The notes under the pieces: generated by a model
The model's input: only the letters and a program-made list of their open reading frames with translations
Told to the model about the DNA's origin: nothing
The model's database searches: none
Position numbers and translations under genes: made by a program
NCBI RefSeq assembly: GCF_000716595.1
Contig: NZ_JNXC01000033.1
Span: 22,907 to 86,906, forward strand
Length of the DNA stretch: 64,000 nt
Direction: 5' to 3'
Source: Saccharothrix sp. NRRL B-16314
GTDB taxonomy: Bacteria > Actinomycetota > Actinomycetes > Mycobacteriales > Pseudonocardiaceae
In this document: positions 47,312-57,000 of the stretch, one piece after another
Position numbering within the stretch: the stretch's first letter is position 1
Layout: the number at the start of each line of letters is the position of its first letter

Positions 47312-50130
47312 GTCGGGCCGTCGCCCAGCAGCAGGACGGACGGCAGGTCGCAGTCCGGGTGCATCCGCAGCAACTGGTACGCGATGCCGCCCGAGCCCGA
47401 CATGATGCTCGGCGAGTACACCTCGCGCGCCAGGCCGGTGGTCGGCCCTTCGGCCTCGACGCTGCCGATCACCATCGCGTCCAAGGTCGCCCGGTCCACC
47501 CCGTCGGGGGCGACGCCGGCGTCGATCGCGGTCGTCAGGAGCTCCCACGTGCCCATGTCGCCGTGACACAGCGTGTGGGTCCACCCGATGCCGTCGCGCA
47601 GACCCGACGCCGCCGCGCGACGCAGCACGTCCGGGTCCGGCGTGGCCAGGCCGACGCCGACCGCGCCGTGGCACCACGCGGCGGCGATCGTGCCCGGCTC
47701 ACGGGGGTCCACCCACGCCTGCCGCTCCCGGCTGTACCAGGTCTCCTCGAACGCCGCCGCGCCCTCCGCCAACGACGAGAACCGGCGTTCACCGGTGACC
47801 GCCGCCAGCTCGCGCAGCGCCCACCCGATGCCGGTGGCACCGTGCGCGAACCCGCCGATGCCGTCCGGCCAGTTCGGCGCGGCCCACCGGACGAGACCGC
47901 CGTCCGTGCGCGCTTCGTCGACCAACCGCCGGCCCGCGTCCACCGCCAGGTCGACCCACCGCGCGTGGCCGGTCCGCTCGGCCAGCACCAGCAGCGGCAC
48001 GATCGCGCCGGCCGTGCCGACGACCACGTCCGGCCCTTCGCTCGCGGGGATCGCGGCGGGCATCTGCCCGGCCAGGAACACCGCGTCGTCCAGGCAGTCG
48101 AGCCCCAGCCGGTGCAGCGTGAGCCAGCACCAGATCTGCGAGCCGAGACCGATGTACCCGCCGACGGGGTCGGGTCTGCGCCGGGTGTGCTCGGACTGGG
48201 CGGCCCACCACCGCTGGGTCAGCGCGGCGGTCCGCACGGTCTCGGCCAGCAGGTCCGACACGTCGTCCACCGCGTCGGCACGACCCGCCGCGACCTCCCG
48301 GCGGTAGGCGGCGAGGAGGACGGCGACACCCAGCGTGCCGCCGTAGAGGTCGGGCGTCAGCGGGGTCGTCTGCCACCCGGACCGGTCCAGGATCGGCGCG
48401 AACCACGTCGCCGTGCCGTCGCTGCCGCGGATCGCTTCACGGGCCAGCTCGCGCACCAGCTCCGCGGCCAGCGCGCGGCGACGTGAGTCCAAAGAGGACG
48501 GATTCGCCGGCGGGGTGGTCATCCGGTGCAGGTCGGGTTCCCCGCCCTGGTTCAGGTAGGCGCTGACCAGCGCGGCGTGCGTGACGCGGCGTTCGAGTGC
48601 GAGGTCCGCGGTGCGCCAGTTGTGCAGCGCCAGCTCCACCTGGTCGACCCGCGGCCCGCAGACCGTGCCGGCGGGCGTGTGCAGCCAGCCCTCGGCGGGC
48701 GTGGTGGTGAACACCGGGATGTCGCCGTTCAGCAGCTCGGCGACCTCGGCCGCGTGCACGTCCGGGTCGCCCGGACCGCGGGTGTTCATCGAGTGCCGTG
48801 CGAGCAACGCCCTCGCCTTGCGCTCCGCCTTGTCCTGGTCGTGCAGGCCGGCCGGGTGCCACAGCATCCGGGCCAGCTCGGTGTACGACTCGGTGTCGCG
48901 CACGATCACCCGCACCACGCAGTCGGCGAACGTCGCCAGCAGCGGCTCCAGATCACCGGCCTGGTCCAGCCGCGTGATCCGCGCCGCCATCTCGTCGAAC
49001 CCGGCCACGACGCGCGGCCAGTGGCGGGCCAGCCTGGGGTGCGGGTCGGGCAGGTTCCGGGTCGGCGGCAGCTGCTGCGGCACGATGACGACCCGTGCCT
49101 GGTCCGTGCCCGCGCCCACCAGGTCGGGCATCCCGACGTCCGGCTGCTCACCCGGCAGCCCGCCCATCGCGGACCCGTCCACGCCGCGCCAGCCGAGCCC
49201 CGCGCCGCGGCCGGGCAGCAGACCGGTCCGCAGCACCGTTCCGTTCAGCTGTTCGGCGACCAGGTCGGTCGCCTCGCCGGCGCCGGTCGGCGGGTGCGGG
49301 GGCCGGGGCGTGAACACGCTCTCGCAGTCCACCACCACCGGCACCGGGCCGCAGGCGATGATGTTCTCCGCGTGCAGGTCCGTCCCCGACACCAGCCGCA
49401 TCACCGCCAACCAGTGGCCGAGGCCCCGGTAGAAGACGTCCAGCTCGGCGTCGGTCTCGCAGTACCGGTGCGCCACGTGCTCGGCCCAGCCGTAGCCGTC
49501 GGCCACGATCGCGCGCGGCACCCGGATGCCGTCGGCGTCGCCGGCCGTCAGCACCGCCAGGAACTCCGCCAGCCGCCGGTCCACCTCCATCGGACGGGGC
49601 TTGTAGACCACCGTGCCGCCGGTGCAGTGCAGGAGCGTGACGGTGTGGCCGCCGCGATGGCTGTCCCCGGCGCCGAACTCGACCTTGCGCAGCTCGCCCG
49701 CGTCCGCGCCGAGCAGGTCGGCCAGCCGGGACCGGTCGGCCGCGAACCGCGTCACCATCGTGCGCACGGCGTCGACCCGGTTCGCCACGACCGCGCGCAG
49801 TCGCGTCACCAGGTGCGGGTAGTGGCGGGTCAGGTCGTGCCAGAAATTGGGTTCCGCCGCCCGGTCCAGGAATTCCGCCCAGCGGCCGGCGGGGTCGGCG
49901 GCGACGAGCCTGCCGGTCACCCGCGCCGCGTTGAGCTCCAGCACGATCACGCGCACGACCTTGCGCCGCACGGTGTCCAACAACGCGCCGCGGGCGGCGT
50001 CGAGCACCGCTCCCGCCTCGGCGGCGCCGAGGTCGGCGACCTCGGCCGCACAACGGGCCAACCGGTCCAGCGCGGGACCGATGAGCCAATCCAGGGTCCG
50101 GTCGAGCTCGCCGACCTCGTCAGGTGCCAT
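47308..50130 (-). CDS. lanM: Class II lanthipeptide synthetase LanM
   Basis: 940 aa. The N-terminal dehydratase (DUF4135) activates Ser/Thr with ATP. Its kinase-like motifs are VVYKPRPMEVD, GTDLHAENIIACG and VVVDCESVFTPRPP. The C-terminal LanC-like cyclase has GFAHGATGIGWAL, AAWCHGAVGVG and THTLCHGDMGTWELL; the two Cys and one His are the zinc ligands that activate Cys thiols. All are intact. The start is ATG at 50130, two bases after the precursor stop; an upstream in-frame GTG at 50166 would overlap lanA. The enzyme makes lanthionine or methyllanthionine rings in the 63-aa peptide. Confidence 0.95.
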   Translation of the reverse strand: MAPDEVGELDRTLDWLIGPALDRLARCAAEVADLGAAEAGAVLDAARGALLDTVRRKVVRVIVLELNAARVTGRLVAADPAGRWAEFLDRAAEPNFWHDLTRHYPHLVTRLRAVVANRVDAVRTMVTRFAADRSRLADLLGADAGELRKVEFGAGDSHRGGHTVTLLHCTGGTVVYKPRPMEVDRRLAEFLAVLTAGDADGIRVPRAIVADGYGWAEHVAHRYCETDAELDVFYRGLGHWLAVMRLVSGTDLHAENIIACGPVPVVVDCESVFTPRPPHPPTGAGEATDLVAEQLNGTVLRTGLLPGRGAGLGWRGVDGSAMGGLPGEQPDVGMPDLVGAGTDQARVVIVPQQLPPTRNLPDPHPRLARHWPRVVAGFDEMAARITRLDQAGDLEPLLATFADCVVRVIVRDTESYTELARMLWHPAGLHDQDKAERKARALLARHSMNTRGPGDPDVHAAEVAELLNGDIPVFTTTPAEGWLHTPAGTVCGPRVDQVELALHNWRTADLALERRVTHAALVSAYLNQGGEPDLHRMTTPPANPSSLDSRRRALAAELVRELAREAIRGSDGTATWFAPILDRSGWQTTPLTPDLYGGTLGVAVLLAAYRREVAAGRADAVDDVSDLLAETVRTAALTQRWWAAQSEHTRRRPDPVGGYIGLGSQIWCWLTLHRLGLDCLDDAVFLAGQMPAAIPASEGPDVVVGTAGAIVPLLVLAERTGHARWVDLAVDAGRRLVDEARTDGGLVRWAAPNWPDGIGGFAHGATGIGWALRELAAVTGERRFSSLAEGAAAFEETWYSRERQAWVDPREPGTIAAAWCHGAVGVGLATPDPDVLRRAAASGLRDGIGWTHTLCHGDMGTWELLTTAIDAGVAPDGVDRATLDAMVIGSVEAEGPTTGLAREVYSPSIMSGSGGIAYQLLRMHPDCDLPSVLLLGDGPT

Positions 50131-50132
50131 CG

Positions 50133-50324
50133 TCAGCAGCAGTACACCGGGGCGGACGCGGTGCACGACGAGCAGCGGCTGCCCGGCGGGTTGCAGGCCA
50201 CGATGTCACCCTCGGCGAACTCGCCGTTGGCGAACAGCGGACCGGCCGGGTTGTCCCACTCGTCGAGGCCGGCGCGCCAGCGCGCCACCAGTTCCTCGGC
50301 GTCGAGCAGCATTGCGGAGGTCAT
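50133..50324 (-). CDS. Lanthipeptide precursor LanA
   Basis: 63 aa. The leader MTSAMLLDAEELVARWRAGL to about residue 43 is acidic, with EWDNPAGPLFA resembling the NPAG leaders of mersacidin/lichenicidin-type peptides. The likely core, residues 44-63, reads CNPPGSRCSSCTASAPVYCC. It has five Cys (44, 51, 54, 62, 63) and five Ser/Thr (49, 52, 53, 55, 57), so up to five rings are possible. There is no GG or GA cleavage motif; cleavage after VA is a guess. The ribosome site is GAAGGGAG before ATG at 50324. It is two bases upstream of lanM with no terminator between. Confidence 0.88.
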   Translation of the reverse strand: MTSAMLLDAEELVARWRAGLDEWDNPAGPLFANGEFAEGDIVACNPPGSRCSSCTASAPVYCC

Positions 50325-50352
50325 CCGTGCTCCCTTCCTCGATGGGAGCCGG

Positions 50353-50386
50353 AGTGTAGGAATCCGGCGCACACGGTGGCGCACAC
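50353..50386 (-). promoter_or_regulatory. lanA promoter with SARP-type direct repeat
   Basis: Read on the minus strand: GTGTGCGCC, three bases, GTGTGCGCC (a 12-bp period), seven bases, then TACACT as the -10 (50353-50358). Two heptamer-like repeats on one face of the helix, about 8 bp before the -10, is the standard arrangement of SARP sites. The expected transcript start is about 20 bases before the lanA ATG. The SARP gene is immediately upstream. Confidence 0.65.
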
Positions 50387-50406
50387 AAAGGTTCGCGCTG
50401 CGCCGT

Positions 50407-51171
50407 TCAGTTGCGCCCACCCGGTTCCGGTGCGGGGTCGTTGCGCCGAACGGCCTCGTACAGCTCCGTCGTCTCCCGACTCGGCGCCACACCCAGCTCC
50501 GCGTCGAGGACCCGCACCAGCCGTTGGTGCACCGCGACGGCTTCGGTGCGCCGTCCCGCGGCGGCCAACGCGGCGACCAGGTACCGCCAGAACCGTTCCC
50601 GCAGCGGGTATTCGACCACCAGCCCGGCCAGCACGGGCACCAGCTCGTCGTGGGAGCCGAGCGCCAGCCGGGCGCCGACGAGGTCTTCGACGGCACCGAT
50701 CCGCTGCTCGTCCAGCATCGTCACATCGGGCCGGACCGGCTCGGGCACCGGCACCCCGGCCATCACCGGTCCCCGCCACAGGCCGACCGCCCGCGCCAAC
50801 GACCGCGCCGCCTCGGCGTGGGCGCCGTGGCCGAGCAACTCCCGCCCCTCGGCCAAGAGCAGTTGGAACATGGTCACGTCCACGCCGTCCGGCGGCGCCA
50901 CCAGCACGTACCCGTCGCGCGTGCTGACGATGCCCGACTGGCGGGTCGCGCCGAGCAGCTTGCGCAGCTCCGCCAGGTGCGTGCGCACGTTCGACGCGGC
51001 CGACGCCGGCGGGTGGTCCGGCCACAGCGCCTCGACGATCCACTCCGACGGCAACGCGCGGTTGGCCCGCAACGCGAGCAGACCGAGCAGGACGCGGCTC
51101 ATCCGCCGCGCCGGGTGGCGCAGCACACCACCGGACCGCACCACGGGACGTCCCAGCACCAGAACCGCCAT
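50407..51171 (-). CDS. SARP-family (AfsR/BTAD) pathway regulator
   Basis: 254 aa, the size of small SARPs. The OmpR-type winged helix is at about 10-95 (RMSRVLLGLLALRANRALPS; NVRTHLAELRKLLG; GYVLVAPPDGVDV). The bacterial transcriptional activation domain is at about 98-245 (AEARSLARAVGLWRGPVM; EYPLRERFWRYLVAALAAAGRRTEAVA). ATG at 51171 is preceded by AAGGGG; an upstream GTG-rich leader is not conserved. The operator repeat before lanA suggests it activates the lanthipeptide operon. Confidence 0.9.
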   Translation of the reverse strand: MAVLVLGRPVVRSGGVLRHPARRMSRVLLGLLALRANRALPSEWIVEALWPDHPPASAASNVRTHLAELRKLLGATRQSGIVSTRDGYVLVAPPDGVDVTMFQLLLAEGRELLGHGAHAEAARSLARAVGLWRGPVMAGVPVPEPVRPDVTMLDEQRIGAVEDLVGARLALGSHDELVPVLAGLVVEYPLRERFWRYLVAALAAAGRRTEAVAVHQRLVRVLDAELGVAPSRETTELYEAVRRNDPAPEPGGRN

Positions 51172-51354
51172 CCGACAACCCCTTCGCGGGCAGACCTCCC
51201 GATATACCAGGGGTTGAGGGCGACGGACACCGACGTCCCCGCACGTTCGCACGTCACTGCGGGCGGGCGAAGGCGTTCGGTGCGGTGCGCTGGAACGGCG
51301 TGGGCACGGCGAGTAGGTGGAGGTTCCGGTTCCACCTGCCCCGCGCCGGAGTCG

Positions 51355-52650
51355 TCAGCAGAACTTGCGGAGGATCGAACCGGTGGTGCCCGGCAGCGAC
51401 ACGGACTTCACGACCGTGCCGCGCTCGTCGACGTGCGGCCCGCCCAGCTTCACCGTGACGGACCGGCTGCCGGTCGGGTTCGCGTTGGCCAGGACCGCGC
51501 CGCACGAGAAGTCGCGCCGGAACACGTTCCGCGCCACGGACCGGTAGGGCCCGGACGGCGTGCCGAGGTCCCAGTTGTACTCGCGGTGCCAGGGGGACGC
51601 TTCGCCGTAGCGGTCGGTCTCCTGGAGCTCCGCGATCGCGGCCCGCTCGCCGTTGGCCATGAGGTAGCCGGCCAGCGCGTACCGGAACGCCCGTTCGTTG
51701 CCCGCGGTGAAGTGCGGCTGCACCCAGGTGATCTTGCCGCGGGCCTCGTTCGACGCGATCTCGGCGACCTGCCTGCTCCACCCCTCGGGGTACTCGGACA
51801 GCAGGTTCCCGTCGCCGAACGCGAGCCACCACTCGTCGAAGCCGCCGTCCAGGTGCTCGGTGTAGGCGTCCCAGACACCGTCGTGCACGCGGGCGTTGGA
51901 CAGGTTCGCGACCGTCTTCAACCCCGCCGCGACGAATTCGTCCCGCGTGTTCGCCAGCATCGACAGGTACGCCTGCTGGAACGCGGCGTCGGTCGGGTAC
52001 TTCGCGGGACACACTCCCGGGTGATAGGCGTCGCAGGGGAACAGCGCGTTGTCCATGAACACGCCGTCGAATCCGGAAGCCGTGCTGTCCTCGACCACTC
52101 GAGTGGCCCATGCTTTCTGATACGCGGAGTTGCCCACGTCCATCTGCCAATGCCCTGAATAGCCGTCGTACTCGAACTCCCGGCCCTGCGGATCGAGCAA
52201 GAACCACTCAGGGTGGTTCTTCTTCGCTTCGCAATAGCCCACTCCGGTCGGCAACTGCTCGTCGTCGACCCCGTTGCGGCAGGCGTACGAACGGGTGGAC
52301 GACAGGTCCTTGTAGACGAATACCGGAATGGCCGGGTTCACCGCCTTGAGCTTGGGCACCAGCCGGTCCTCCCACGCGTTCAGCACGATGTAGCTGCGCC
52401 TGCGCGCCTCGGTGAACAGGGTGATGTCGGAGATGGGCGTGCCGTTGAAGTGCAGCCAGAAGGACTGCACGCGCCCACCTCCGCCCGTGGTCGAACCGCT
52501 GCCCGCGGCCACCGCGGATCCCGCCGGGGCGACCAGGACCGCCGACACGGTCACGGCGACCACGGTGGACAGCAGTATGCGGCTCCGGCCGCACCTCGCA
52601 AGTCGGCCGCGGTCATTCCGGCCGTGTTCGTGCCGATCGAGCAGGGACAT
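51355..52650 (-). CDS. Secreted GHL15-like putative glycoside hydrolase
   Basis: 431 aa from ATG at 52650. The signal is long (RILLSTVVAVTVSAVLVAPAG), with cleavage near AVAAGS. The mature part is a TIM-barrel-type hydrolase of the glycosyl-hydrolase-like 15 group: FWLHFNGTPISDITLF, QMDVGNSAYQKAWATRVVED, GFDGVFMDNALF, GGFDEWWLAFGDG. Acids in D-G-V-F-M-D-N are the probable catalytic region. Cysteines YACRN, GYCEA, FPCDAYHPGVC suggest disulfides. The substrate is unknown. It lies 183 bp before the SARP gene and is not clearly part of the cluster. Confidence 0.82.
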   Translation of the reverse strand: MSLLDRHEHGRNDRGRLARCGRSRILLSTVVAVTVSAVLVAPAGSAVAAGSGSTTGGGGRVQSFWLHFNGTPISDITLFTEARRRSYIVLNAWEDRLVPKLKAVNPAIPVFVYKDLSSTRSYACRNGVDDEQLPTGVGYCEAKKNHPEWFLLDPQGREFEYDGYSGHWQMDVGNSAYQKAWATRVVEDSTASGFDGVFMDNALFPCDAYHPGVCPAKYPTDAAFQQAYLSMLANTRDEFVAAGLKTVANLSNARVHDGVWDAYTEHLDGGFDEWWLAFGDGNLLSEYPEGWSRQVAEIASNEARGKITWVQPHFTAGNERAFRYALAGYLMANGERAAIAELQETDRYGEASPWHREYNWDLGTPSGPYRSVARNVFRRDFSCGAVLANANPTGSRSVTVKLGGPHVDERGTVVKSVSLPGTTGSILRKFC

Positions 52651-52859
52651 GTCGACCCCAATCGCGACAGGGCAGTGTCCGATACCGTCGCGACAATGCC
52701 GATCGCGATCGTGGGTAAAGGGCTCCCGCCACCGTGTTCGAACTGCCCGCATCACCTTTGTCCGGTCGCCCGGTGTTACTCGGCAGTAAAACCTTTTGCC
52801 GGCGCGCGGTCAAGTAGTCGTGCGCCCCGCACGCACGAAATACCCGCTCTTCTCCGGTT

Positions 52860-53030
52860 CTATTCCGGTCGACCCACGGCGAGATCGTGGCGGCGCCGCG
52901 GCTGCGGCCGAGGCGACCTCGGTCGAACCTCGGCACAGCCGACGATCACCACGCCGGCCAGCAGCGGAAGGACCATGGCCCCCTCGACCGCCAGCGCGCA
53001 CGTGAGTGCGATCCACAGCAGCAGTCTCAT
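52860..53030 (-). CDS. Possible small membrane protein
   Basis: 56 aa, ATG at 53030: MRLLLWIALTCALAVEGAMV, then PLLAGVVIVGCA and an Arg-rich tail RPRSPRPQPRRRHDL. It would have one or two membrane helices with a cytoplasmic basic end. No good ribosome site is visible, so it may not be expressed. It is divergent from the DUF4132 operon. Confidence 0.4.
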   Translation of the reverse strand: MRLLLWIALTCALAVEGAMVLPLLAGVVIVGCAEVRPRSPRPQPRRRHDLAVGRPE

Positions 53031-53146
53031 GGGGATGAGGTTAGGGAGACGCGGGTCACAGCACACCCGAATTAGGCAAGGCTTGAGGTGCGGAACCCGC
53101 TGACCCGTGGTCACAGGGTGGCGACGAACCCACCGAACTGATCGTT

Positions 53147-53169
53147 TTGTCGGACCCCCTCGCTAGCCT
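53147..53169 (+). promoter_or_regulatory. PafBC-like DNA-damage promoter before the DUF4132-MoxR-VWA operon
   Basis: TTGTCGGAC (53147-53155), exactly eight bases, then TAGCCT (53164-53169). The PafBC/RecA-independent consensus known from mycobacteria is TTGTCRGTG-N8-TANNNT. Seven of nine bases match in the first block, with exact spacing and exact -10 pattern. The predicted start is ~35 bases before the GTG at 53210. Damage induction is inferred. Confidence 0.55.
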
Positions 53170-53209
53170 CCTGCCCCAACACCGTCGTGAACGATTCGCA
53201 GGAGGAACC

Positions 53210-54070
53210 GTGGGTTGGCTGGACGCCGCCGGGTACCAGGTGCGGCTCGGGGAGAACGGGCGCGTCCAGTGCCGCAACGGCAAGGGAAAGCTCCTCTCCT
53301 CGGTACCCGCGTCGCTGAAGGACGACCCCCGGGTCGTCCAGTTGAGGCAGCTCGCCGAATGGCTGTCCCGGCACGAGGCCGAGTGCCTCGCCGCCGTGGA
53401 CGGCTGGATGGTGCGCTCGCTGCCGGTGCCCGCGGCCTTGATCGCGGAGGTCTGGGCGGACGCCACGTGGGCCGCCGCCCTGCGGGACCTCGTGGTGACG
53501 GCGGACGACGGCAGCGGCCCGGAGACCGGCTTCCTGCGCGACGCGGATCCGGAGCGCGGGCTCGGCGTGGTCACCCTCGACGGTGACACGCGCCGGCTGC
53601 GGCCCGAGGTGGTGGGCATCCCGCACCCCGTGCTGCTGGAGGACTTGGAGGAGCTGCGCGAGTTCGGCGCGGAGCTCGGCGTCGAGCAGAAGGCGCAGCA
53701 GCTGTTCCGGCAGACGTTCACCCGGCCCGACTCGGTGGCGGGCAAGACGTCCGTCGACGACTACTCCGGCGGGAAGTTCGAGCAGCTCAACCACGCGCTC
53801 AGCCGGTGCCGCACGCTCGGCTACCCGGTCCGCGGCGGTGACGCGGTGTACTCCGCGTTCGAGGACGGCCGGGTGGTCGAGGCCCGCTACTGGCTCGGCT
53901 CGGACTACCCCGAGAGCGAGACGTGGACCGGCGGGCTGACGTGGGCGTTGGAGGACGGAACCGCGGTGCCGCTCGCCGACGTCGGACCGGTGGCCTGGTC
54001 CGAGGGCATGCGCATGGCGGCGGCGATCCACGCCGGCCGCGTCGTCGAGGAAGCGGTGGTGAACCAGTGA
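53210..54070 (+). CDS. DUF4132 domain protein, first gene of the MoxR/VWA operon
   Basis: 286 aa from GTG at 53210, behind GGAGGA (53201-53206). The TTG at 53147 lies inside the predicted promoter, so it is not the start. It matches the C-terminal DUF4132 core: VVGIPHPVLLEDLEELREFG, VEQKAQQLFRQTFTRPD, and ALSRCRTLGYPVRGGDAVYS. In E. coli a DUF4132 protein (YehI/MolR-like) lies next to yehL-yehM-yehP (MoxR ATPase, DUF5682, VWA), as recalled from memory; the same company is kept here. It may bind or regulate the ATPase complex. It overlaps the next gene by one base (TGATG). Confidence 0.82.
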   Translation: MGWLDAAGYQVRLGENGRVQCRNGKGKLLSSVPASLKDDPRVVQLRQLAEWLSRHEAECLAAVDGWMVRSLPVPAALIAEVWADATWAAALRDLVVTADDGSGPETGFLRDADPERGLGVVTLDGDTRRLRPEVVGIPHPVLLEDLEELREFGAELGVEQKAQQLFRQTFTRPDSVAGKTSVDDYSGGKFEQLNHALSRCRTLGYPVRGGDAVYSAFEDGRVVEARYWLGSDYPESETWTGGLTWALEDGTAVPLADVGPVAWSEGMRMAAAIHAGRVVEEAVVNQ

Positions 54071-57000
54071 TGGCCCGGACGTCGAAGGCGCGCAAGTCGG
54101 ACGCGCGGCACTCGAACGCACTCCTCTCGGCGGGCGCGGTGCTCCCCGGCACCTCCGACGTCGGCGAGGACCGCGACACGGTCACCGCCCGCCACTACAG
54201 CCACCCGGCGCTCGACGACCGCGTCGTGGTGCGGCTGGTGCCCGCCGTCCTCGGCCGCGCCGAAGACCTCACCTGCGAATACCTCGGCTTCGACGCGCCG
54301 AGCCGGGTCGAGGGTGTCGGCACCGGTCGGCGCAGCGCGCTGGGCTTCCCCGCGTGGGCGCTGGTGCACGACCCGGCCAACGCCCACCACGCGCTCAACC
54401 TCGTCAAGGAGATCGAACGCCTGGCCCGCACGGCCAAGTCGAAGGCAGGCTCGGCGAAGGACGGCTTCACGTCGCTCGGCACCATGCTCGGAAGGTCCGC
54501 GCCGCACTTCCTGCCCACGTTCTACGAGCAGGCCGGGCGGATCTTCCTCCAGCACGGCAACACCAGTTACGCGGCGAGCATGTTCGGCAAGGCCCGCGAG
54601 GCTGAGGAGGTGCACGACCTGGCGGTGGACCCGGAACGCACCCGTGAGGTGTTCCTGGAGTTCGCCTTCGCCGGCGCGCTCACCGCCAAGGCGCTGTCCG
54701 CGCACGCCAAGGGCCTGGCTCGCAAGCACGACGCCGACGCGGCCTACGAGCTGTTCTACACGCTGTGCGTCGAACGGACCCGCGGCGGCCTGCCCCCGTA
54801 CACCGGGATGCCGGAAGACCTGCGGCGGTTGGCGAAGGCCGCCAAGCGGGACCTCCGCGCCGAGGACGCGAAGCTGCTGCACGCCGTCCTCGACAGCTCC
54901 GCGATCAGCCGCGCGGGCACCGCGTTCTGGAAGGCGTACCGCGACTCGCTGGTGGCGTTGGCGACGGACGACGTGGAGGTGCGGGCGCGGCTGCTGTCGT
55001 TCGTGCCCGACGCCGGGGGCGCGATCGACCTGTGGCTGGACATCCTCACGTCGTGCGGCGCGACCCGTGCCCTCGTGGGGCCGGACGAGGTGCCCGCCGA
55101 ACCCGCCGAGTGGCTGTCGGCGGTCCTCGACGTCCGCCGGTCCGGGTGGCGGGACGTAGGGCGCTCGGTGAAGCTGCTGGACCTGGTGGAGGCGATGGCC
55201 GACCGGCTGGTCGCCAACGGCGTGCCGGTCCGCGCGCTGCGCTACCGGCAGCAGGGCGAACTCGACGTGCTCGACCTGCTGGTGGCGCGCGGGGTGCCGA
55301 TCGCGCCCGAGGAGTCCTTCGACACCTTCGGCGTGGCCGGGTGGTTGTCCGACGACAACCCCGGCCACCGTGACCTGACCTCGCTGGCCGCGTCCGAGCG
55401 GTTCGGGGAGGCCTTGGGCAGGGGGTTCGTCGCGTACCTCAGGTCCGTGTCCCGGAAGCAGACGGTCGCCGCCGACGTGCTGGTCGCCGCGATGGCCGTG
55501 CCGGGTCTGCGCGCCGCGCTGCGCACCTGGGTCACCGCTGCCGCCGCCGACATCACCGCCACCGGCCTGCCGGGCCTGGAAGCCCACCTGAGCAACCAGC
55601 TCGTGGTGCGACTGCCCGAGGCGTTCCTGGACGTGCCGGAGGCGGCCGAGTCGATCGCCGCCACCGACGTCGCCGCCGCACTGCGCACGACGCTGCGCGC
55701 CGGTCTGCTGGACGAGCTGGGGTGGCCCGCGCTGGAAGAGGCGGTCGCCCGGCTGCGGTCCGCCGCCGCGCCCAAGGACTCGGGTGTCGAGGTGTGCGGC
55801 GAGGGCTGGCCCGCGCTCGTGCTGCGCCGCGGTGAGACGTTCGTGGTCGTCGGCCCGGACGAGGTGCTCGCCGAGCACATCTCCCGCATCCCCGTCGACG
55901 CCCGCGGTCACCGGCCGGAGCCGCGCGCATCGTGGTTCGACGGTGTGCTGCTGGTGCGCTGGCAGGGTCCTGAGGACGAACTGGCGTACTGGAGCGACGC
56001 ACCGGACCACGTGTTCAGGCTGGGCGAGGGCAACCGCTACTACTACCGGCGCGACTCCATCGCGCCGTCCATCGCGCTGCCCGGCGGCGGGCGCTTCACC
56101 GGCGGGCGTGCCGTGCACCCCGGCGACACGGTCGTGCCGACGGCGCAGCCGACGAACAGCGACGGCACGACGGTGTGGACCGAGGCGTACCACGAACACC
56201 GGTGGCGCTGGTTCGAGGTCGACCCGGCCACCGGGGAGCGCGGTCGGGCGAGTCTGCCCCGCTTCGTGGAGGACTTCGCCGTCGACGGGGCATCCCTGTT
56301 GTTCAGCGACTGCGACCTTCGGCCCGCCGTGCCGGCGACCGAGGGCAGCCCCCTCGGCGCGGCGAACGGCCTGCACGGCTGGCGGGTGCGCCGTGAAGCG
56401 GACGGCTCGTCGACCGGTGAGGGCGTCGACGGGCGCCGGGTCCGGCTGGCCGTCAGCCGCCGCACCCCGATCGGCTTGCTGCGCCTGCCCGGTGGGGCGG
56501 AGCTGACCCTGGCCGGCGGGCGCGACTCGATGGTGCTGTTCGACCCGGACGGCGTCGAGTTGTCGTCCGTGTCGGCCGGCGGGAAGAACCCGCCGTACGC
56601 GGCCGGCACGCCGCTCGTGCCGTCGTTGGACTGGTGGCACCTCCTCCGACCGCGCGACGAGGCCGGGTCCGCCGCACTGCGCGGCGTGACCAGGGAGGCC
56701 GTGGACGCCATGCTGGCCGCGGCGCTGGCGGAGCAGAAGGAGAAGGCGCCGTCCCTGCGCGACAAGCTCGCCGTGCTGGTCCGCGGTGAACGCGGCGGTC
56801 TGGCCGACGCCGTCACCGCGGCCCTGCCCGGCATCACCCACCCGGGGTTGATCACCGGCGTGGCCGACGTGGTCCGGCGCGCGGCAGGACTGCTGAGCGC
56901 CTACCGCGAGTACGCCGCGATCGCCGAAGCGGCCCGGCTGGTCGAGCCGATCGTCGCGCCGACCGGGCCCGCGATCAGCGAGAACGAGGTCGCCGCCGCG

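Noticed and set aside
53147..53209. TTG start at 53147 for the DUF4132 protein
   Set aside because: It lies inside the promoter match and has no ribosome site; GTG at 53210 follows GGAGGA.
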